A stretch of 64,000 bases of DNA from Pohlia nutans (taxonomy: Eukaryota; Streptophyta; Bryopsida; Bryales; Mniaceae), in the NCBI GenBank assembly GCA_022496805.1, contig CM040103.1:3986001-4050000 (forward strand). Direction: 5' to 3'. Shown here piece after piece: positions 63,801 to 64,000 of the stretch (positions are counted from its first letter, which is position 1; every line of letters begins with the position of its first letter). The translations under genes and the position numbers were made by a program. Under the pieces are notes generated by a model. That model was not told the origin of the DNA, searched no databases, and worked only from the letters and a program-made list of their open reading frames with translations.

Positions 63801-64000
63801 TAACCGAAAAGAAGGCCTTGGAACATGCCTTTCAAGAGGAGTTCAAGAGGAGTTTACCACTATAGTTGGGTTGAATAGTGTCGTGTCATAACTTGTCCCC
63901 TTGTGGGCCATGGGCTTGGAGCTTTGGTAGGAGGTGTGGAAGTCATTGCCAGGTGTGGAGAATAATGACAGTGGCTTGTTTTAGATTGTCTCCCAACTCA

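Overview
The window is nuclear DNA from an intron-rich eukaryote, most likely a land plant. Three things point that way: GT-AG introns, Stowaway-type MITEs with CTCCCTCCGTCC ends and TA duplications, and an LTR retrotransposon whose primer-binding site resembles the plant tRNA-Asp type. A conserved EF-hand/WD40 gene related to animal ciliary WDR49/WDR64-like proteins suggests a plant with motile sperm (bryophyte, lycophyte or fern), but no species can be named. No rRNA, CRISPR array or bacterial operon was seen.

Layout. 1-7268: a young LTR retrotransposon with identical visible LTRs and no pol, but with a small zinc-knuckle ORF, a ~960-codon ORF of unknown function, and many copies of a 9-bp dyad GCTTnAAGC. 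It sits inside a hAT transposase remnant (7269-8013). 8140-10790: an AT-rich tandem repeat and a structurally intact Tc1-type DD34E transposon. 10793-13934: intergenic DNA with several MITE/foldback elements. 14001-19513: an NVL/CDC48C-like double AAA ATPase gene with MITEs in its introns. 19940-20693: the 3' part of a non-autonomous Helitron. 21025-21315: a MITE. 23016-24629: an intronless SF1/branchpoint-binding-like gene. 26468-28791: broken fragments of a P1B copper-ATPase and a protein kinase with one in-frame stop. 29170-31879: a CACTA element with TCT target duplications. 35807-43847: the EF-hand/WD40 gene on the minus strand, about 27 exons. 46752-48600: a ~1.85 kb near-perfect palindrome. 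49536-53574: a SIL1/Fes1-like ER nucleotide exchange factor, with signal peptide and C-terminal RDEL, whose sixth exon is bracketed by two inverted MITEs. 54471-57812: a PIF1-family helicase, converging on SIL1. 59181-59679: a solo LTR with heat-shock-element-like sites. 61786-62719: a two-exon gene for a small basic protein of unknown function.

The host genes are housekeeping (ribosome biogenesis, splicing, ER folding, DNA maintenance) plus one probable ciliary gene; they do not form a pathway. The rest is a dense mosaic of mobile elements. Exon boundaries were deduced by eye from GT-AG sites, reading phase and family motifs, and have not been checked against transcripts.
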